A DNA stretch of 64,000 bases from SB25 sp050180705 (GTDB lineage Bacteria; Bacteroidota; Bacteroidia; Bacteroidales; Tenuifilaceae): assembly GCA_050180705.1 (NCBI GenBank), contig JBFXDX010000002.1:186001-250000 (forward strand). The letters are read 5' to 3'. Positions 8,134 through 17,649 of the stretch are shown here, piece by piece. The position numbers were made by a program, and so were the translations under genes. How positions within the stretch are numbered: the first letter of the stretch is position 1; each line of letters opens with the position of its first letter. The notes beneath the pieces were generated by a model. The model did no database searches. It saw only the letters and a list, made by a program, of their open reading frames with translations, and was not told where the DNA came from.

Positions 8134-10854
8134 ATGAGGAGTTTTGTATTAACATTATTGGCAGTGCTAATGTTCGGTATTGTCGATGTAAGTGCACAAA
8201 CAACCCTTAAAGGAAACGTAAAGGATTCTGATACCGGAAATCCACTTCCTAGGGTTGAGGTTCGGGTTGCGGGGAGCAATATTACTGCAACAACAGACGA
8301 GAATGGAAATTATGTACTTGAAGTCATCTCTGCTGGAAAATATGTTTTTGAATATGTACTAAGCGGTTATCAGACTTTTGAGTTAGAGTTCGAGGTGAGT
8401 GAAGGTGCAAAGCTACCTGATGTTGTTTTAATGCGTGCGCAATCTGACGAAGGTCAATCACAATCTTTAGGTGAGGTAACTATTTCGACCGATGATTTAG
8501 AGTCTGAAGGAAGGGATCAAGCCGTTTCGGGCTTGTTACAATCTTCTCAAGATGCTTTTAGTTCTGCTGTGTCTTATTCTTTTAGTCCAGCTCGTTTTCA
8601 GGTTAGAGGTTACGATTCTGATTATTCGTTGCTTTATATGAATGGTATTCCTGTAAATGATCCAGAGAGTGGTTTTGCAGGATGGAGTTCTTGGGGCGGT
8701 TTAAATGATGTAACCCGTAATAGGGAATTTACCAATGGTTTGGCACCTTCCGATTTTTCGTTTGGTGGTTTAGGTGGCGCAACTAATCTTGATGTTAGAG
8801 CATCGCAGCAGCGTAAGGGTACTCGTGTTTCGTATGCTGCTACCAATAGAACCTATACTAATAGAGTAATGTTTACACATTCTACAGGTTTAATGGAGAA
8901 TGGTGTCGCTTTTACTGTTAGCGGTTCACGTCGCTGGGCTGATGAAGGGTATGTAGATGGAACTAGTTACGATGCTTGGGCTTACTTTATAGGTATTGAG
9001 AAAAAGTTCAATAGTAGTCATTCGCTTGCATTTACAACATTCAATGCACCAACCAAACGAGGAATGCAGGGAGTTGCTACAGAAGAAGCGCACGATTTGG
9101 CTGGATCTAACTTTTATAATCCAAACTGGGGATACCAGAATGGCGAAAAGCGAAATGCAAAAGTTCGTTTTCAGCAGGAGCCTACTTTAATTCTTAATCA
9201 TTACTGGAATATCAACCCTGATTTAAAGTTAACCACTACAGTTGGCTATTCTTTTGGAACATACCAAACAACAGCCTTGAACTGGTACGACGCTCAGGAT
9301 CCTCGTCCTGATTATTACCGTAAAATGCCTTCGTATTGGTATAATTCTGATGCTAGTGTTGTTGCAGAAATTACCGATGCATTTAAGAATGATGTGAATG
9401 TTCGCCAGCTTGACTGGGATTATATGTACCAAACAAACTATAATAGTGTTGACACTGCTGGAAATTTGAGATCTAAGTATATTGTTGAGAATAGAATAAC
9501 CGATTCTCGTCAGTTTACTTTCTCATCGGTTGCCAACTGGAGTCTTATGCCAACCTTAAAGGTTAACGGTGGAATTGACATGTCAATCTACAAAGGTCGA
9601 AACTATAAGGAAATTGATGATTTGCTTGGTGCTGACTATTGGCTTGATGTTGACCAGTTTATTGAGCGTGACCTTGGTGTTGGATCATCTTCAAGCCAAA
9701 ATGATGTAGATAATCCTAATAGGATGGTTACCAGTGGTGATGTATTTGGATATGATTATACTGCCAATGTTAATAACGGAAACCTTTGGGCTGTAGCAAA
9801 CTATATTCAGAATAGATTCGAGTACTACATGGGCGCTAATTATAGTTACACTGAATTTTGGCGAACAGGTGATATGCGCAATGGTCGTTTCCCAAATGAT
9901 TCTAAGGGTGATTCGAAGAAGCAACGTTTCGATAATTATGGTGTTAAGGGTGGTGCTACTTGGAAAATTTCAGGACGTAATTATCTTGATGCGAATGTTG
10001 CCTATTTAACTCGTGCTCCATTCTTCAGAAACTCATTTATTTCGCCCCGTTCTTCGAATTTTGCAATTCCTGGCTTAACTAGCGAGAAGATTGTTAGTGC
10101 AGATTTGAACTATAACCTTCGGACACCTTATATTAAAGCTAGATTATCTGCTTATTATACTAAGTTTATGGATCAAACAGAGCAAAAGTCATTCTATATG
10201 GAAGGCCAAAACTCTTTTGTTAACTATACAATGAATAATATCGATAAGGTTCACAGGGGCTTTGAGTTTGGTGCCGAAATTAAGGTTACTCCAACGATAA
10301 CACTTAATGCTGCTGCAGCAATAGGTTCATATCAGTATGCATCACGTCCAACAGTAGCAATTACTCAAGATAACTTTGGAACTGTTCTCGCTACCAATAG
10401 AACTATCTACATTAAGAATTTCTATATTCCTAGCACTCCTCAAACTGCAGCTACTTTAGGGTTTAGGTATGCTTCGCCAAAGTACTGGTTTTTTGGTGCT
10501 TCTGTTAGTTATTTCGATGATATTTATATTGATTTTGCTCCTGAAAGAAGAACAGCAGAAGTGCTTTTAGGTTTAGAGCCAGATGATCCTACAAGATATG
10601 CAATAACTAAGCAATCTTCGCTTCCTTCTCAATACTTAGTCGATGCAAATGTTGGCAAGTCTTGGAGAATAAAGGATTACTATATTAATCTTAATTTCCA
10701 GGTGGCTAATGTATTAGATAATACCGATTTCAAGACAGGTGGATATGAGCAGTTACGCTATGCCCTTTCGAATGAAGATGTGAATACATTTACCCCTAAG
10801 TATTTCTATGCTTATGGACGTACCTATTACTTAATAGTAGGATTAAGGTTTTAA
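8134..10854 (+). CDS. TonB-dependent outer-membrane receptor with carboxypeptidase-regulatory domain
   Basis: This 906-residue outer-membrane receptor has a signal peptide ending in SAQ. A carboxypeptidase-D regulatory-like beta-sandwich follows at about 24-105 (LKGNVKDSDTGNPLPRVEV). The plug is at about 115-260 (FQVRGYDSDYSLLYMNGIPV), then a long beta-barrel ending in the aromatic strand YYLIVGLRF. No SusD-like gene follows, so it is not a SusC/SusD pair. Two DUF5689 lipoproteins lie directly downstream on the same strand and probably act with it at the surface. The ligand is unknown; the divergent nuclease-like gene hints at nucleic-acid or phosphate acquisition. Confidence 0.92.
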   Translation: MRSFVLTLLAVLMFGIVDVSAQTTLKGNVKDSDTGNPLPRVEVRVAGSNITATTDENGNYVLEVISAGKYVFEYVLSGYQTFELEFEVSEGAKLPDVVLMRAQSDEGQSQSLGEVTISTDDLESEGRDQAVSGLLQSSQDAFSSAVSYSFSPARFQVRGYDSDYSLLYMNGIPVNDPESGFAGWSSWGGLNDVTRNREFTNGLAPSDFSFGGLGGATNLDVRASQQRKGTRVSYAATNRTYTNRVMFTHSTGLMENGVAFTVSGSRRWADEGYVDGTSYDAWAYFIGIEKKFNSSHSLAFTTFNAPTKRGMQGVATEEAHDLAGSNFYNPNWGYQNGEKRNAKVRFQQEPTLILNHYWNINPDLKLTTTVGYSFGTYQTTALNWYDAQDPRPDYYRKMPSYWYNSDASVVAEITDAFKNDVNVRQLDWDYMYQTNYNSVDTAGNLRSKYIVENRITDSRQFTFSSVANWSLMPTLKVNGGIDMSIYKGRNYKEIDDLLGADYWLDVDQFIERDLGVGSSSSQNDVDNPNRMVTSGDVFGYDYTANVNNGNLWAVANYIQNRFEYYMGANYSYTEFWRTGDMRNGRFPNDSKGDSKKQRFDNYGVKGGATWKISGRNYLDANVAYLTRAPFFRNSFISPRSSNFAIPGLTSEKIVSADLNYNLRTPYIKARLSAYYTKFMDQTEQKSFYMEGQNSFVNYTMNNIDKVHRGFEFGAEIKVTPTITLNAAAAIGSYQYASRPTVAITQDNFGTVLATNRTIYIKNFYIPSTPQTAATLGFRYASPKYWFFGASVSYFDDIYIDFAPERRTAEVLLGLEPDDPTRYAITKQSSLPSQYLVDANVGKSWRIKDYYINLNFQVANVLDNTDFKTGGYEQLRYALSNEDVNTFTPKYFYAYGRTYYLIVGLRF

Positions 10855-10880
10855 TTAATAATAATATGAAATATATAACA

Positions 10881-11744
10881 ATGAAGAAGTTACAACATAT
10901 ATTCACAGGCTTAATTTTAGCAACATTGGCAATGCTATCGGTGCCAAGTTGCGTAGATTTTTCCTACGATGATATTGAGCCTAGGATTGATTCTACTACT
11001 CTTGTTGCCAATACAACTATTGCAGATTTAAAATCAATCTACCCAGGAAAGTTATATCAACTTAGCGATACAAGTTTTTATCAACGTGATTCTATTATTA
11101 TTGAAGGAACCATTATCTCGAACGACAAACAGGGAAACTTCTATAAAAGTCTTTTCATTGAGGATGGAACTGCTGCTATTGAGGTAAAGTTGAACAAAAC
11201 AACTTTGTATAACGACTATAAGCTAGGCCAAAAAGTGGTGATTTACTGTAATGATTTATACCTAGGCGATTATGGTGGACAAATTCAACTTGGATCAACC
11301 TATAGTAATAATGGTGTTATTGAGATTAGTAGTTTAGAGGGTGATGTTATCATTAGAAAGCATGTATTTAAGAAAGGAAATACAGTAAATGAGGTTTCTC
11401 CAATTGTGATGACATCTGCATTGTTGACTCCTTCTAATATTTGCCGTTTGGTTCAGTTCGATAATGTTCAAATAACCGATACTTTATCTATTATAACTGG
11501 AGCGACTTACACATATGCCGATGCTGTAAACAAGTTGACTGTAAACCATAATTTGGATAATCAAGCTAAGGAATATTCTAGCCTTGTTTTACGTACAAGT
11601 GGTTATTCTAAGTTTGCCGGAGAAACTATTAATACTAAGATGGGAACAATTGTGGGTGTTTTGACGTATTATAATGGCACTTACCAGTTGATTATTCGCG
11701 ATTTAGATGATGTTCAGTTTGATAAATCACGTTTTGTTTATTAA
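10881..11744 (+). CDS. DUF5689 lipoprotein, one domain
   Basis: This 287-residue lipoprotein has the signal MKKLQHIFTGLILATLAML and a lipobox Cys in VPSCVDF. One DUF5689 unit follows: TIADLKSIYPGK, a SIIIEGTIISNDKQGNFYKS strand set, FIEDGTAAIEVKL, VVIYCNDLYLGDYGG, and the closing QLIIRDLDDVQFDKSRF. From recall the family has an OB-like fold and is confined to Bacteroidota. An ATG five codons upstream (10866) is possible, but the chosen one gives a cleaner signal peptide. It is 26 bp after the receptor gene and presumably a surface partner of it; the substrate is unknown. Confidence 0.82.
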   Translation: MKKLQHIFTGLILATLAMLSVPSCVDFSYDDIEPRIDSTTLVANTTIADLKSIYPGKLYQLSDTSFYQRDSIIIEGTIISNDKQGNFYKSLFIEDGTAAIEVKLNKTTLYNDYKLGQKVVIYCNDLYLGDYGGQIQLGSTYSNNGVIEISSLEGDVIIRKHVFKKGNTVNEVSPIVMTSALLTPSNICRLVQFDNVQITDTLSIITGATYTYADAVNKLTVNHNLDNQAKEYSSLVLRTSGYSKFAGETINTKMGTIVGVLTYYNGTYQLIIRDLDDVQFDKSRFVY

Positions 11745-11748
11745 CCAT

Positions 11749-11754
11749 AGGAGG
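11749..11754 (+). promoter_or_regulatory. strong Shine-Dalgarno before second DUF5689 gene
   Basis: AGGAGG lies 9 bases before the ATG at 11764. Such a full match to the anti-SD is rare in this phylum and in this window. It supports the start and suggests strong translation of this distal gene. Confidence 0.7.
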
Positions 11755-11763
11755 AAATAAGAT

Positions 11764-13950
11764 ATGATGAAGAGAGTATTAACCCTTATAGCATTTGTTG
11801 CACTTTTGGGGTTATTTTTAGTTCCCTCGGGATGTGTTAAGGAAGATTTTGATACAACACCAGCACTAGAAGATGTTGCAACATGGACTAAAACTGCCAC
11901 AATTGCACAGGTTAAAGCATTATATGGCACAGGTGGAGCTGGCATTGTAAGTAAATTAGCAGCAGGTACTTTAGGTGACTCAATTATTATTGAGGGTTAT
12001 GTGATTTCTTGCGATTCTGCAAGTAACTTCTATGAGACCGTTACTATTATGGATGAAACTGGTGGTATCGATCTTAAAATAAATGGATCTGAGCTTTATC
12101 TAACCTATGGATTAAAACCTGGTAAAAAAGTCCTTGTATTAGCAAACGATATGGCTTTAGATAACTACAATGGAACATATCAATTAGGTTTAGCAACTAC
12201 CGATGCTGGAACTTTCGATCTTACTGGAATTAATACTAGCGACTTCTCAAAGTATTTTCAACGTTCAGGTAACCGGGTTCAACTTGAACCTACAGAGTTG
12301 AAGATTAATGAGGTTACTTCAAGCAATGTTCAAACTTTAGTTAAGTTAACTGGAGTCCAGTTTTGGAACGAGCATGCAATTTTTAGTTTGCCAGGCGTAA
12401 ATACAAATAGAACGTTGATCGACGAAAATGGAAATCAACTTGTTTTAAGAACAAGTGGTTATGCCAAGTTCAGTAGTGAAACAGTTCCTTCTGGAAGCGG
12501 TTCTATTACTGGTGTATTAAGTATTTATGGATCAACATATCAGTTGTACATTAGAGATCTTAATGATATTGAGTTTAACGATCAACGTTTCGGTGATGCT
12601 ACTCCAACTCCAAATATAAGCGTTGCTGAACTAAAGGCTCTTTGTACATCAAATTTGCTTGCAATTACTCAAGATTATTTTGTTGATGCTGTTGTAAATG
12701 CAAATGATGAATCTGGAAATCTTTACAAGCAACTCTTTATTGAGGATGAAACAGGCGGTATTGAGTTTAAAGTAGATGCCACTGGTTTATATACCGACTT
12801 CTCAGTTGGAACTAAAGTTGTGGTAAATTGTAATGGTTTATACTTAGGTAAATATGGCGGAATTGTTCAACTTGGAGGTTTGTACAATGGTGCTATTGGA
12901 CGTCTTGCCTCTAGCACATTCTACAGCAAAGTCTCCATTGTTGATTCTGATGTTGAGGTTACTGCAATTGAAACTACCATTGCTGATATTGACGACAGCA
13001 TGATTGGAAAAATTATTACATTGCCTACAGTTCAGTTTGTTGAATCTGAATTAAGTTTAGCATATGCAGGGACTAGCACTACTAATAGAACTCTTCAAGA
13101 TATAAATGGGGCTAAAATTATAGTTAGAACAAGTAACTATGCCGATTTTGCCACAAACCAACTGCCTAGTGGTAGTGGAAGTATTACAGCAGTGTTGTCT
13201 AAATATGGTACAGATTATCAGTTGTATATTCGAAGTTTGAGTGATGTTTATTTACGTCAGCCTCGATTCACAATACAGGTTCCTTCTGCAAATAAGACTA
13301 TTGCTGAGTTAAAGGCGATGTTTACCACGAGCCCAATGTTAATCAATGATAATGTAATTATTGAAGGTGTAATTGTTGGTAATGATGTTTCGGGTAATTT
13401 GTATAAACAGTTATTCATTGACGATGGAACTGCTGGTATTGAATTCAAAGTGAATGTAACCAATCTGTATGAAAGTTATCCAGTAGGAACAAAAGTTGTT
13501 GTCAATTGCAAGGGTATGTATTTAGGAACCTATGGTGGAATAATTCAACTTGGAGGTCTTTACAATGGATCTTTTGGTCGAATAGAGGCTACTGAATTTA
13601 ATAGTAAGGTTTATACTGATGGTACTGGAACTGTAAATTCTGTGGAAACTACAATTACAGGAATTACCGATGATATGATTGGAAAACTAGTTAAATTACA
13701 GAATGTTCAGTTTATTGATTCTGATTTAGGCAAAACCTATTCTGCTAGTACGACTACTACAAATCGGACATTGGAGGATGCTAGTGGTAATACTATTATA
13801 GTTAGAACAAGCAATTATGCCGATTTTGCCAGTACAACACTTCCTAGTACAAGTGGTACCATGTATGCTATTTTAAGTAAGTACAATGGAACTTATCAGT
13901 TGTTTATTCGTGAAGTTGGTGATGTTAGTTTTGATCAAACGCGTTTTTAA
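11764..13950 (+). CDS. DUF5689 lipoprotein, three tandem domains
   Basis: This 728-residue lipoprotein has its signal ending in PSGCVKEDF. It carries three copies of the domain found once in the preceding gene: about residues 46-275, 285-502 and 510-728. Each opens with a helix of the type TIAELKAM or SVAELKALC and closes with QLYIRDLNDIEF, QLYIRSLSDVYL or QLFIREVGDVSF followed by an RF end. Copies two and three are the most alike (both carry GTKVVVNC and GGLYNG), so a recent internal duplication is likely. The start is fixed by the AGGAGG at 11749. It probably forms a surface complex with the receptor; the ligand is unknown. Confidence 0.85.
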   Translation: MMKRVLTLIAFVALLGLFLVPSGCVKEDFDTTPALEDVATWTKTATIAQVKALYGTGGAGIVSKLAAGTLGDSIIIEGYVISCDSASNFYETVTIMDETGGIDLKINGSELYLTYGLKPGKKVLVLANDMALDNYNGTYQLGLATTDAGTFDLTGINTSDFSKYFQRSGNRVQLEPTELKINEVTSSNVQTLVKLTGVQFWNEHAIFSLPGVNTNRTLIDENGNQLVLRTSGYAKFSSETVPSGSGSITGVLSIYGSTYQLYIRDLNDIEFNDQRFGDATPTPNISVAELKALCTSNLLAITQDYFVDAVVNANDESGNLYKQLFIEDETGGIEFKVDATGLYTDFSVGTKVVVNCNGLYLGKYGGIVQLGGLYNGAIGRLASSTFYSKVSIVDSDVEVTAIETTIADIDDSMIGKIITLPTVQFVESELSLAYAGTSTTNRTLQDINGAKIIVRTSNYADFATNQLPSGSGSITAVLSKYGTDYQLYIRSLSDVYLRQPRFTIQVPSANKTIAELKAMFTTSPMLINDNVIIEGVIVGNDVSGNLYKQLFIDDGTAGIEFKVNVTNLYESYPVGTKVVVNCKGMYLGTYGGIIQLGGLYNGSFGRIEATEFNSKVYTDGTGTVNSVETTITGITDDMIGKLVKLQNVQFIDSDLGKTYSASTTTTNRTLEDASGNTIIVRTSNYADFASTTLPSTSGTMYAILSKYNGTYQLFIREVGDVSFDQTRF

Positions 13951-13973
13951 GTAGAATTATATTTTGATTATCC

Positions 13974-14010
13974 AAAGAAGGTCAACCCAATGGTTGACCT
14001 TCTTTTTTCT
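13974..14010 (+). terminator. terminator of receptor-DUF5689 operon
   Basis: A perfect 14-bp stem (13974-13987 with 13992-14005) and CAAT loop is followed by a T run. It lies 23 bp after the stop codon. Confidence 0.9.
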
Positions 14011-14073
14011 ATGTAACACCTCAAAATTAGAAGCTCGGTTTTTTATCATCTAAACCGAATGCGAGAACAATTA

Positions 14074-14103
14074 TTTGTTTTAAAATTAATCTTATTAGTT
14101 TTG
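14074..14103 (+). promoter_or_regulatory. promoter of C69 peptidase gene
   Basis: TTTG (14074-14077), an 18-bp spacer and TAGTTTTG (14096-14103) match the Bacteroidota promoter form. The predicted RNA start lies about 35 nt before the ATG at 14144. Confidence 0.55.
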
Positions 14104-14143
14104 ATTCTATCTAAACCAGTATTGAAACCTAAAACTCTAATCT

Positions 14144-15757
14144 ATGAATAAATTATCCTCGTGCATTATTGCAACTTTATTGTTGTTTAGTCACGTACTC
14201 TTCGCTCAAAGTATTTTCGACCAGGTTAACGATCCGTATTTCGGCGAAACATGTACCAGCATTATGGTTGGTAAGCAAGCCTCAACCGATGGTTCGGTAA
14301 TTACTAGCCATACTTGCGATGGCCGTTATCGTACTTGGGTAACTGTAGAGAAAGGCCAAAAGTTCAAGAACGATACAATTACCTCAATATATAAAGGCCT
14401 GCTTAAAACCGAAACACCCTGGGATACTAGGAATGTTTCTACGGTTGGCGAAATTCCGCAGGCAAAAGAAACGTTTACCTTTCTCAATACTGCCTATCCT
14501 TGCTTAAATGAGAAACAGCTGGCAATGGGCGAAACTACCATCTCTGGCGCTAGGGAGCTGGTTAATGAAAAAGGGATGTTTCTAATAGAGGAGCTTCAGC
14601 GAATTGCGCTGCAAAGTTGCTCCACAGCCCGCGATGCCATTCAACTAATTGGTACGCTAATTAAGCAGTATGGATATGGCGATTGGGGCGAGTGCATTAC
14701 AATTGCCGATAAGAAGGAGGTTTGGCAGATGGAGATCTTTGGCGAAGGCCCTGACAATATTGGAGGTGTGTGGGCTGCTCAGCGCATTCCCGACGATCAT
14801 GTGGGCATATCTGCCAATATTTCCAGAATCTCTGGACTGAACCTTGCGGATAAAAACCATTTTATGGCCTCGCAGAATGTGTTCGATGTTGCTAAAAAGC
14901 TGAACCTGTGGGATGGAAAAGAACCCTTTAAATTCTGGAAAGCCTATGGAAATAATAAAAAACCTTATGGTATCCGCGATTACTTTGTGCTAAGCACATT
15001 GGCTCCATCGCAAAATTTAAGCATGGATATGGAGGAATTGCCTTTCTCTGTTAAGCCAGACAAAAAGGTATCGGTTCACGATGTAATTGCTCTATACCGC
15101 GAAACATACGAAGGTACAACCTACGACATGACCCAGAATATGAAGTACGTTCGCAAGAAGTATAACGATAAACGCGAGGTTGTAAGTCAGGATACGGTGT
15201 TGTCTCCAGCGGCTCATCCTTGGTTAACTGGTAACGATCGAAATTTGTTGAATTACCTAAAGGATGGAACGGTGAATTATCAGCGTACCGTGGCTGTATC
15301 GTGGTGCTCTTACTCACACATAATTCAGCTTAGAGACTGGTTGCCCGACGAAATTGGTGGGTTGGCTTGGTTCTCTGTCGATAATCCTGGGCAAAGCCCA
15401 CGTATTCCAATCTTCGCTGGTACAACCGAGCTGCCCAGTTACTTCAGCTATTGCGGGCAAAAGCGATATCGCGAAGATGCCCTGATTTGGCAGTATCGCA
15501 AGGCCAATAAGCTGGCAACACTGGCTTGGCAGGACACAAAGGACGAAATGATGGGAGAGGTGCGCTACTTCGAGAACAAGGTGGACGATGAGGCAAAGTA
15601 TCTCGAGCAACAAGTAGTGGCGTTGGTTAAGGAGGGGCGAACCGAAGATGCTCAAAAACTTCTTACGCACTATACTTGCGATATTACCGGTGCAACCGTG
15701 CTACGGTGGAAGGAATTCGAGGCGCAATACTGGAATAAATTTGGAATGGGATTTTAG
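14144..15757 (+). CDS. C69 family dipeptidase, exported
   Basis: This 537-residue peptidase resembles PepD-type N-terminal nucleophile dipeptidases. A signal peptide (LLLFSHVLFAQ) precedes the family core TSIMVGKQASTDGSVIT, with the nucleophile candidate Cys in GETCTSIMVG. The conserved KEVWQMEI and HVGISANISRI segments follow, then a long C-terminal part. The peptidase would act in the periplasm or outside on dipeptides. It is monocistronic, with its own promoter and a following hairpin. Its codon use looks richer in G and C than the flanking genes (many CTG, GCC, GGC codons), which may mean transfer or high expression. The identity call is firm; the cleavage specificity is not known. Confidence 0.92.
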   Translation: MNKLSSCIIATLLLFSHVLFAQSIFDQVNDPYFGETCTSIMVGKQASTDGSVITSHTCDGRYRTWVTVEKGQKFKNDTITSIYKGLLKTETPWDTRNVSTVGEIPQAKETFTFLNTAYPCLNEKQLAMGETTISGARELVNEKGMFLIEELQRIALQSCSTARDAIQLIGTLIKQYGYGDWGECITIADKKEVWQMEIFGEGPDNIGGVWAAQRIPDDHVGISANISRISGLNLADKNHFMASQNVFDVAKKLNLWDGKEPFKFWKAYGNNKKPYGIRDYFVLSTLAPSQNLSMDMEELPFSVKPDKKVSVHDVIALYRETYEGTTYDMTQNMKYVRKKYNDKREVVSQDTVLSPAAHPWLTGNDRNLLNYLKDGTVNYQRTVAVSWCSYSHIIQLRDWLPDEIGGLAWFSVDNPGQSPRIPIFAGTTELPSYFSYCGQKRYREDALIWQYRKANKLATLAWQDTKDEMMGEVRYFENKVDDEAKYLEQQVVALVKEGRTEDAQKLLTHYTCDITGATVLRWKEFEAQYWNKFGMGF

Positions 15758-15767
15758 CCGAGATATT

Positions 15768-15796
15768 CGCTGTCAGGATTTCAATTCCTGACAGCG
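15768..15796. terminator. hairpin between C69 peptidase and GT-C-like genes
   Basis: An 11-bp perfect stem (15768-15778 with 15786-15796) and 7-base loop lies between two converging genes. The T tracts are weak on both sides, so it may act only partly as an intrinsic terminator. Confidence 0.6.
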
Positions 15797-15802
15797 TTAT
15801 AT

Positions 15803-17581
15803 TTAATTAACTTCTCCAATTGTTAAATCATCAAAATAGGCATTGCTACAATTCGGATTCCAAACATAAATTTTGAAAGGGATTGGGCTGTAGGAGTTTG
15901 GGGTAGTGAATTCAATTGTCAACAATTCCCATTTGGTGGAGTCAATATCAACAGTAGTTTTTGTATTTAGGTAAAAATTGATATTGCTATTATGTACAAC
16001 CAGTTTAGCATTTGGATTACCGTATCGCCAAACCTGAGCAATATACTTTTTGTTTGGTTGCAGTGTGATGTCAGCACTCATCCCATATTGGCTCGATTTA
16101 TTTACAACAATAGATTTTTCCATTGAATGGAATATTTTTGTACAGGCATTATCAACAGAGTCGCAGTTGCATGTGTAAATGATATTTTGGGAAATCGGTT
16201 GATACTTTTGTTTTGTGATGCTTTCCTTTTTTCCATCGATGGCCGATTCGTAATCGGGAGTTTGTAGCAGGTAATTCAATCTGCCACTAGGTTTCAACCT
16301 CAAGAAAGAATCCCAGTATGCGGCTTTGCTCATCGAATCCCAGTGAATAGCCATATAGCGATACTGGAAATTGACCATCAATCCAAATAGAGTAAAGAGT
16401 GTTAATATCGAATACCCAACAATCTTACGCCATAATTTTTCGTCGAGCCAGTTTAGCAAGTATGCAAATGGAAGTGTAAGTAATGCGTATGATTCTATTA
16501 GTGGGCGTGCGCCTAAACCGCCACCATACCACCAACTCCACCATGAGAATATTATGTAGATATTAATTGATGCGAAAATTGTTAGAGGCCAGAACCACTC
16601 GAAACGTTTCTTTATTGCCAATAATATTAATCCGATTAAAGGCAAAACCATAATAGGGGAATAGATTAGCCAGCCTTTGCGATAGCTGAATATTCCATCA
16701 AGGATATGGGGTTTTAGAAAGAAGAATCCTTCGTTGTTGTATGAGTAGTAAAGCCAGTGCCCAGTAGCGGATTTCCAGTAAAGAAGTTGAGGAATCCAAA
16801 TAACAAATGCTAAAGCAGAGGCAAGTATCACAAATTGCCAATTTTTAAAGATAAAGTCAAACCTATTCTTAAGAGTCTGAGTTGAGTTAACTCCCCAAAA
16901 GACAAAGAATAATGCTATAATTCCGTTTGTTGGACGAACAAGGGTAATTAGCCCAGTCAACAAACCTAAAAATATCCAGTATTTAAACTTCGGTAATTCC
17001 CAAAACTTTGCAGTTAATAAGAAGAATAACGAGAACAGAAAAAAGTTATAGATGTGCGACATTGTGGCCTCTAGTGTACTGTAGTGTAGCATATTTGTAC
17101 CAATGAATGTGGCAATAAGAACTATGCCTACAATTCGTGGTTTAAACCAGCGGATTAAAATGTTTCTTAAAATCATCAGTCCTAGTAACAGATACACTAT
17201 TGCGCTGATTTGTAGTAATATTAAATAGGGTAAAGAATAGCCATCGGTTGCTGTTCCACTAATTAGCGCCGTTAAATGACCAATTAAAAAGAATGGTAGA
17301 TATAGAAATGATAGCCCCATGGTCATTTTTACGACATCTTTCCCTTCGGGAGTTTGTAGTGGCCAATACTTGTCGGCATAGAAATCGTGATTTGCCTTGG
17401 TGAACTCGAAAGTTAAATCGTGATGAATAATTGCAGCAGGTAAATAGCAGTAGTAAGAAATGATATCGTCGTGAATGACTCTACCTTTTTTCCAAGGCTT
17501 TGAGTTTAGGTTGATGAAAATAACCAGAATAGCAATAAGTAGAATGGATATCTTGCTAAAATCTATCTGTTTTAATTTCAT
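15803..17581 (-). CDS. polytopic membrane protein, GT-C glycosyltransferase-like, with C-terminal carbohydrate-binding-like domain
   Basis: This 592-residue protein starts with a transmembrane helix, then an acidic periplasmic loop (GRVIHDDIISYY) like the Asp-rich first loop of GT-C sugar transferases, then about ten more membrane helices to residue 420. The last 130 residues (YTCNCDSVDNACTK onwards, ending NAYFDDLTIGEVN) look like a soluble jelly-roll domain of the carbohydrate-binding type. I infer a lipid-linked-sugar transferase for surface glycans, but there is no direct proof. It lies 68 bp after aspartase on the same strand and could be read through from that operon. Confidence 0.75.
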   Translation of the reverse strand: MKLKQIDFSKISILLIAILVIFINLNSKPWKKGRVIHDDIISYYCYLPAAIIHHDLTFEFTKANHDFYADKYWPLQTPEGKDVVKMTMGLSFLYLPFFLIGHLTALISGTATDGYSLPYLILLQISAIVYLLLGLMILRNILIRWFKPRIVGIVLIATFIGTNMLHYSTLEATMSHIYNFFLFSLFFLLTAKFWELPKFKYWIFLGLLTGLITLVRPTNGIIALFFVFWGVNSTQTLKNRFDFIFKNWQFVILASALAFVIWIPQLLYWKSATGHWLYYSYNNEGFFFLKPHILDGIFSYRKGWLIYSPIMVLPLIGLILLAIKKRFEWFWPLTIFASINIYIIFSWWSWWYGGGLGARPLIESYALLTLPFAYLLNWLDEKLWRKIVGYSILTLFTLFGLMVNFQYRYMAIHWDSMSKAAYWDSFLRLKPSGRLNYLLQTPDYESAIDGKKESITKQKYQPISQNIIYTCNCDSVDNACTKIFHSMEKSIVVNKSSQYGMSADITLQPNKKYIAQVWRYGNPNAKLVVHNSNINFYLNTKTTVDIDSTKWELLTIEFTTPNSYSPIPFKIYVWNPNCSNAYFDDLTIGEVN

Positions 17582-17649
17582 AGTTTTTGTTTATAGGTAC
17601 AAGTATAAGAGGGCGTCATCTTTTCTGACAACTTTCGACTTATAGCATA

